64,000 nucleotides of DNA, from the NCBI GenBank assembly GCA_947652605.1, contig OX393577.1, positions 47,281,494 through 47,345,493 of the forward strand. The letters are read 5' to 3'. The position numbers were made by a program, and so were the translations under genes. Under the pieces are notes generated by a model, which had not been told where the DNA came from, searched no databases, and worked only from the letters and a program-made list of their open reading frames with translations. Of this stretch, positions 62,451-64,000 are shown in pieces (the first letter of the stretch is position 1; each line of letters begins with the position of its first letter). Source of the DNA: Elmis aenea (Eukaryota > Arthropoda > Insecta > Coleoptera > Elmidae).

Positions 62451-62455
62451 GCGTA

Positions 62456-62695
62456 GGCAGGATGCTTCCATGGGGAGAAGGGATTAATAAACGCAAAAAG
62501 AGCCGAGAACCTATTTTTTTTAGCAGCAGGATTTTTGATGATTTCATTATGGGGGAGGGGTTAATAAACGGCAAAAAAAGACGAAGACCTTTTTATAGCA
62601 CAAAATTTACAGTTCTCCAGCTCTATAACGACTTATTGCGAACCTATGGGGGGGGAGGGTTCTGACCCCCCTAACCCCCCCTGCCTACGCTAATG
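62456..62695. mobile_element. Inverted-repeat MITE CAGCGGCGTAGGCAGG
   Basis: CAGCGGCGTAGGCAGG at the left pairs with CCTGCCTACGCTAATGG at the right, with G- and C-homopolymer runs just inside. It resembles the CAGTGGCGTACGCAG element at 16324-16704. The right tip is degraded and no clear target duplication was found. The 95-codon open frame over it (62378-62665) is rejected as a gene. Confidence 0.65.
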
Positions 62696-62814
62696 GAACA
62701 AACTAAAACAGTAGTTGCCATAAAAAATATATATACTGTTTATATGAATTAACTGAGATTAGTGTATTTTGACAAGTTTTTACTCATGGCTAACTTCATT
62801 CATATTTCGGTCTG

Positions 62815-63130
62815 TTAATGAGTAGCAAAGCGGGCTATGAATGAAGTGAACCATGTTTGTACTCATTAATGTATTAATAACTTTATTGATAATACTTGCA
62901 ATTTCGTGTAACAAACGGAACAGTACAGATATACATCCTCTCCTTTTAATATGACGATTGGACTATAGTCAACTAATATACATTGGTTATGGCAACGCGA
63001 AAAGTGCGTGTAATGGTTACGTCATTTTTGGGCGTTTTAAAATATGACATTTGACTTTAATGATTTAGGATCTAAAAAAACTACAGTAAACATATAAAAT
63101 TCTGCTATAAGGTTTGTAGTAATTTGCCAC
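62815..63130 (+). repeat. Dispersed repeat R1, copy 3
   Basis: This is the longest copy of the family also present at 41335-41600 (reverse) and 48925-49110. Shared blocks include AATACTTGCAATTTCGTG, AGATATACATCCTC and TATGACATTTGACTTTAATG. Confidence 0.6.
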
Positions 63131-63332
63131 AGATTGTTAAATATTGGTGTGTGCCTGCGTGATTTGCAAAAATCACGTAGCATGCAGGTTTTGTTAACAA
63201 TCCTAGTTTAATTTGGTTTTCTATGATTGCTGCCAACTGTCTAGTATACCTTAGAAAGAGTGAGAAATATATTTTCATCTCACTTCGTCGGCTTCAGTCA
63301 CCACTTTTTGTTTAGATAGGGAACGCGCAATA

Positions 63333-63962
63333 TACGGGTGTGTATAAATTGGCGGAAGCGCTACACGTGACGATGTTCTTCGTGAAATTCTAAGTCGAAA
63401 ATCTTAATACAAAAATGTTGTAACATGCTTCCTATGGCCTCAGGAACCATTTAAAGAAAAAAAAATTGGCAACATTGCATACATTGATTTGCGTTTGAAC
63501 ATTTTTTTATGAGCAATTTTTACTTAGGTATTTACAATTTTTGTTCGAACTGAAAGCCTTCAGTGCGTAAACATAGCTCCAAACTTTTGGGTATCGTAAA
63601 ACACAAACTAGAAATAATTACGAGAAAAACAGGGATGACAACTAATGACAATGTTGCCATATGTATTATTTTCATTCAAATTAGTGATTTACATACTTTC
63701 AACACCAATTTTTGAAAGCAAGAACACAATATCTAGGAAAAAATACTATTCGAAATTTGTTTTTATTCCAAATTGCAGCTTTATCATTTGCAAGTATTAC
63801 ATAATAACGCTTATTATAGGACTAAATGTCAAAACTTTGAGGACCTCTTGCAGACACAGCAAGCGTGGTACAACATTTTTGTATTAAGATTTTCGACTTG
63901 GAATTTTACGAAGAACATCGCCACGTGTAGCGCTTCCGCCAATTTTTACACACCCTGTATAG
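63333..63962. mobile_element. Fold-back element TACAGGGTGTGTATAAATTGG, copy 2
   Basis: The left end TACGGGTGTGTATAAATTGG and the right end CCAATTTTTACACACCCTGT are inverted, flanked by TA. It matches 5671-6292 along its whole length with scattered differences. The open frame at 63645-63887 is internal and not a gene. Confidence 0.82.
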
Positions 63963-64000
63963 TTTGTACTATTTTGGTGCTGACATCTATGAGTTTTTTT

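Noticed and set aside
62378..62665. 95-codon frame with GGG-rich end
   Set aside because: It spans the termini of a MITE and ends in its poly-G tract.

Overview
The window looks like nuclear DNA of an insect, possibly a beetle. The evidence is strongly AT-rich sequence, intron-split animal genes with GT/AG junctions, a short run of TTAGG, and a heavy load of short DNA transposons. The order-level guess is weak.

Four pieces of host gene can be supported. (1) 2364-3126, minus: the first coding exon of a secreted MAM-domain protein, whose remaining exons lie off the left edge. (2) 7353-21733, plus: a complete glycerol kinase gene in 12 coding exons (576 aa predicted), with both substrate-binding clusters and a C-terminal hydrophobic anchor. 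(3) 26504-28057, minus: a complete five-exon JMJD5/KDM8 gene (418 aa) with all three iron ligands. It converges on glycerol kinase. (4) 45510-45582, plus: a 24-residue signal-peptide exon ending at a perfect GTAAGT donor. It probably starts a large gene that continues beyond the window.

Nearly everything else that can be read is mobile DNA. There are more than a dozen hAT-type elements, most with both ends and an 8-bp target duplication, several with C-terminal transposase remnants. There are three piggyBac-type elements flanked by TTAA, one Helitron (TC...hairpin-CTAG), a mariner-type element flanked by TA and two mariner transposase remnants. There is an antisense LINE in glycerol kinase intron 7, plus further LINE fragments. 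A set of fold-back elements starts with TACAGGGTG, including a 1.8-kb palindrome at 50522-52331.

Many elements sit inside one another: a hAT in the LINE, a hAT in the mariner element, a hAT in an older inverted-repeat element, a piggyBac in a hAT, and fold-back elements in two hATs. Their insertion order can therefore be read from target duplications. The two complete genes carry their coding information in small exons. Glycerol kinase introns 2, 7, 9 and 10 have absorbed many of the insertions without breaking the reading frame. No tRNA, rRNA or CRISPR array was recognised.
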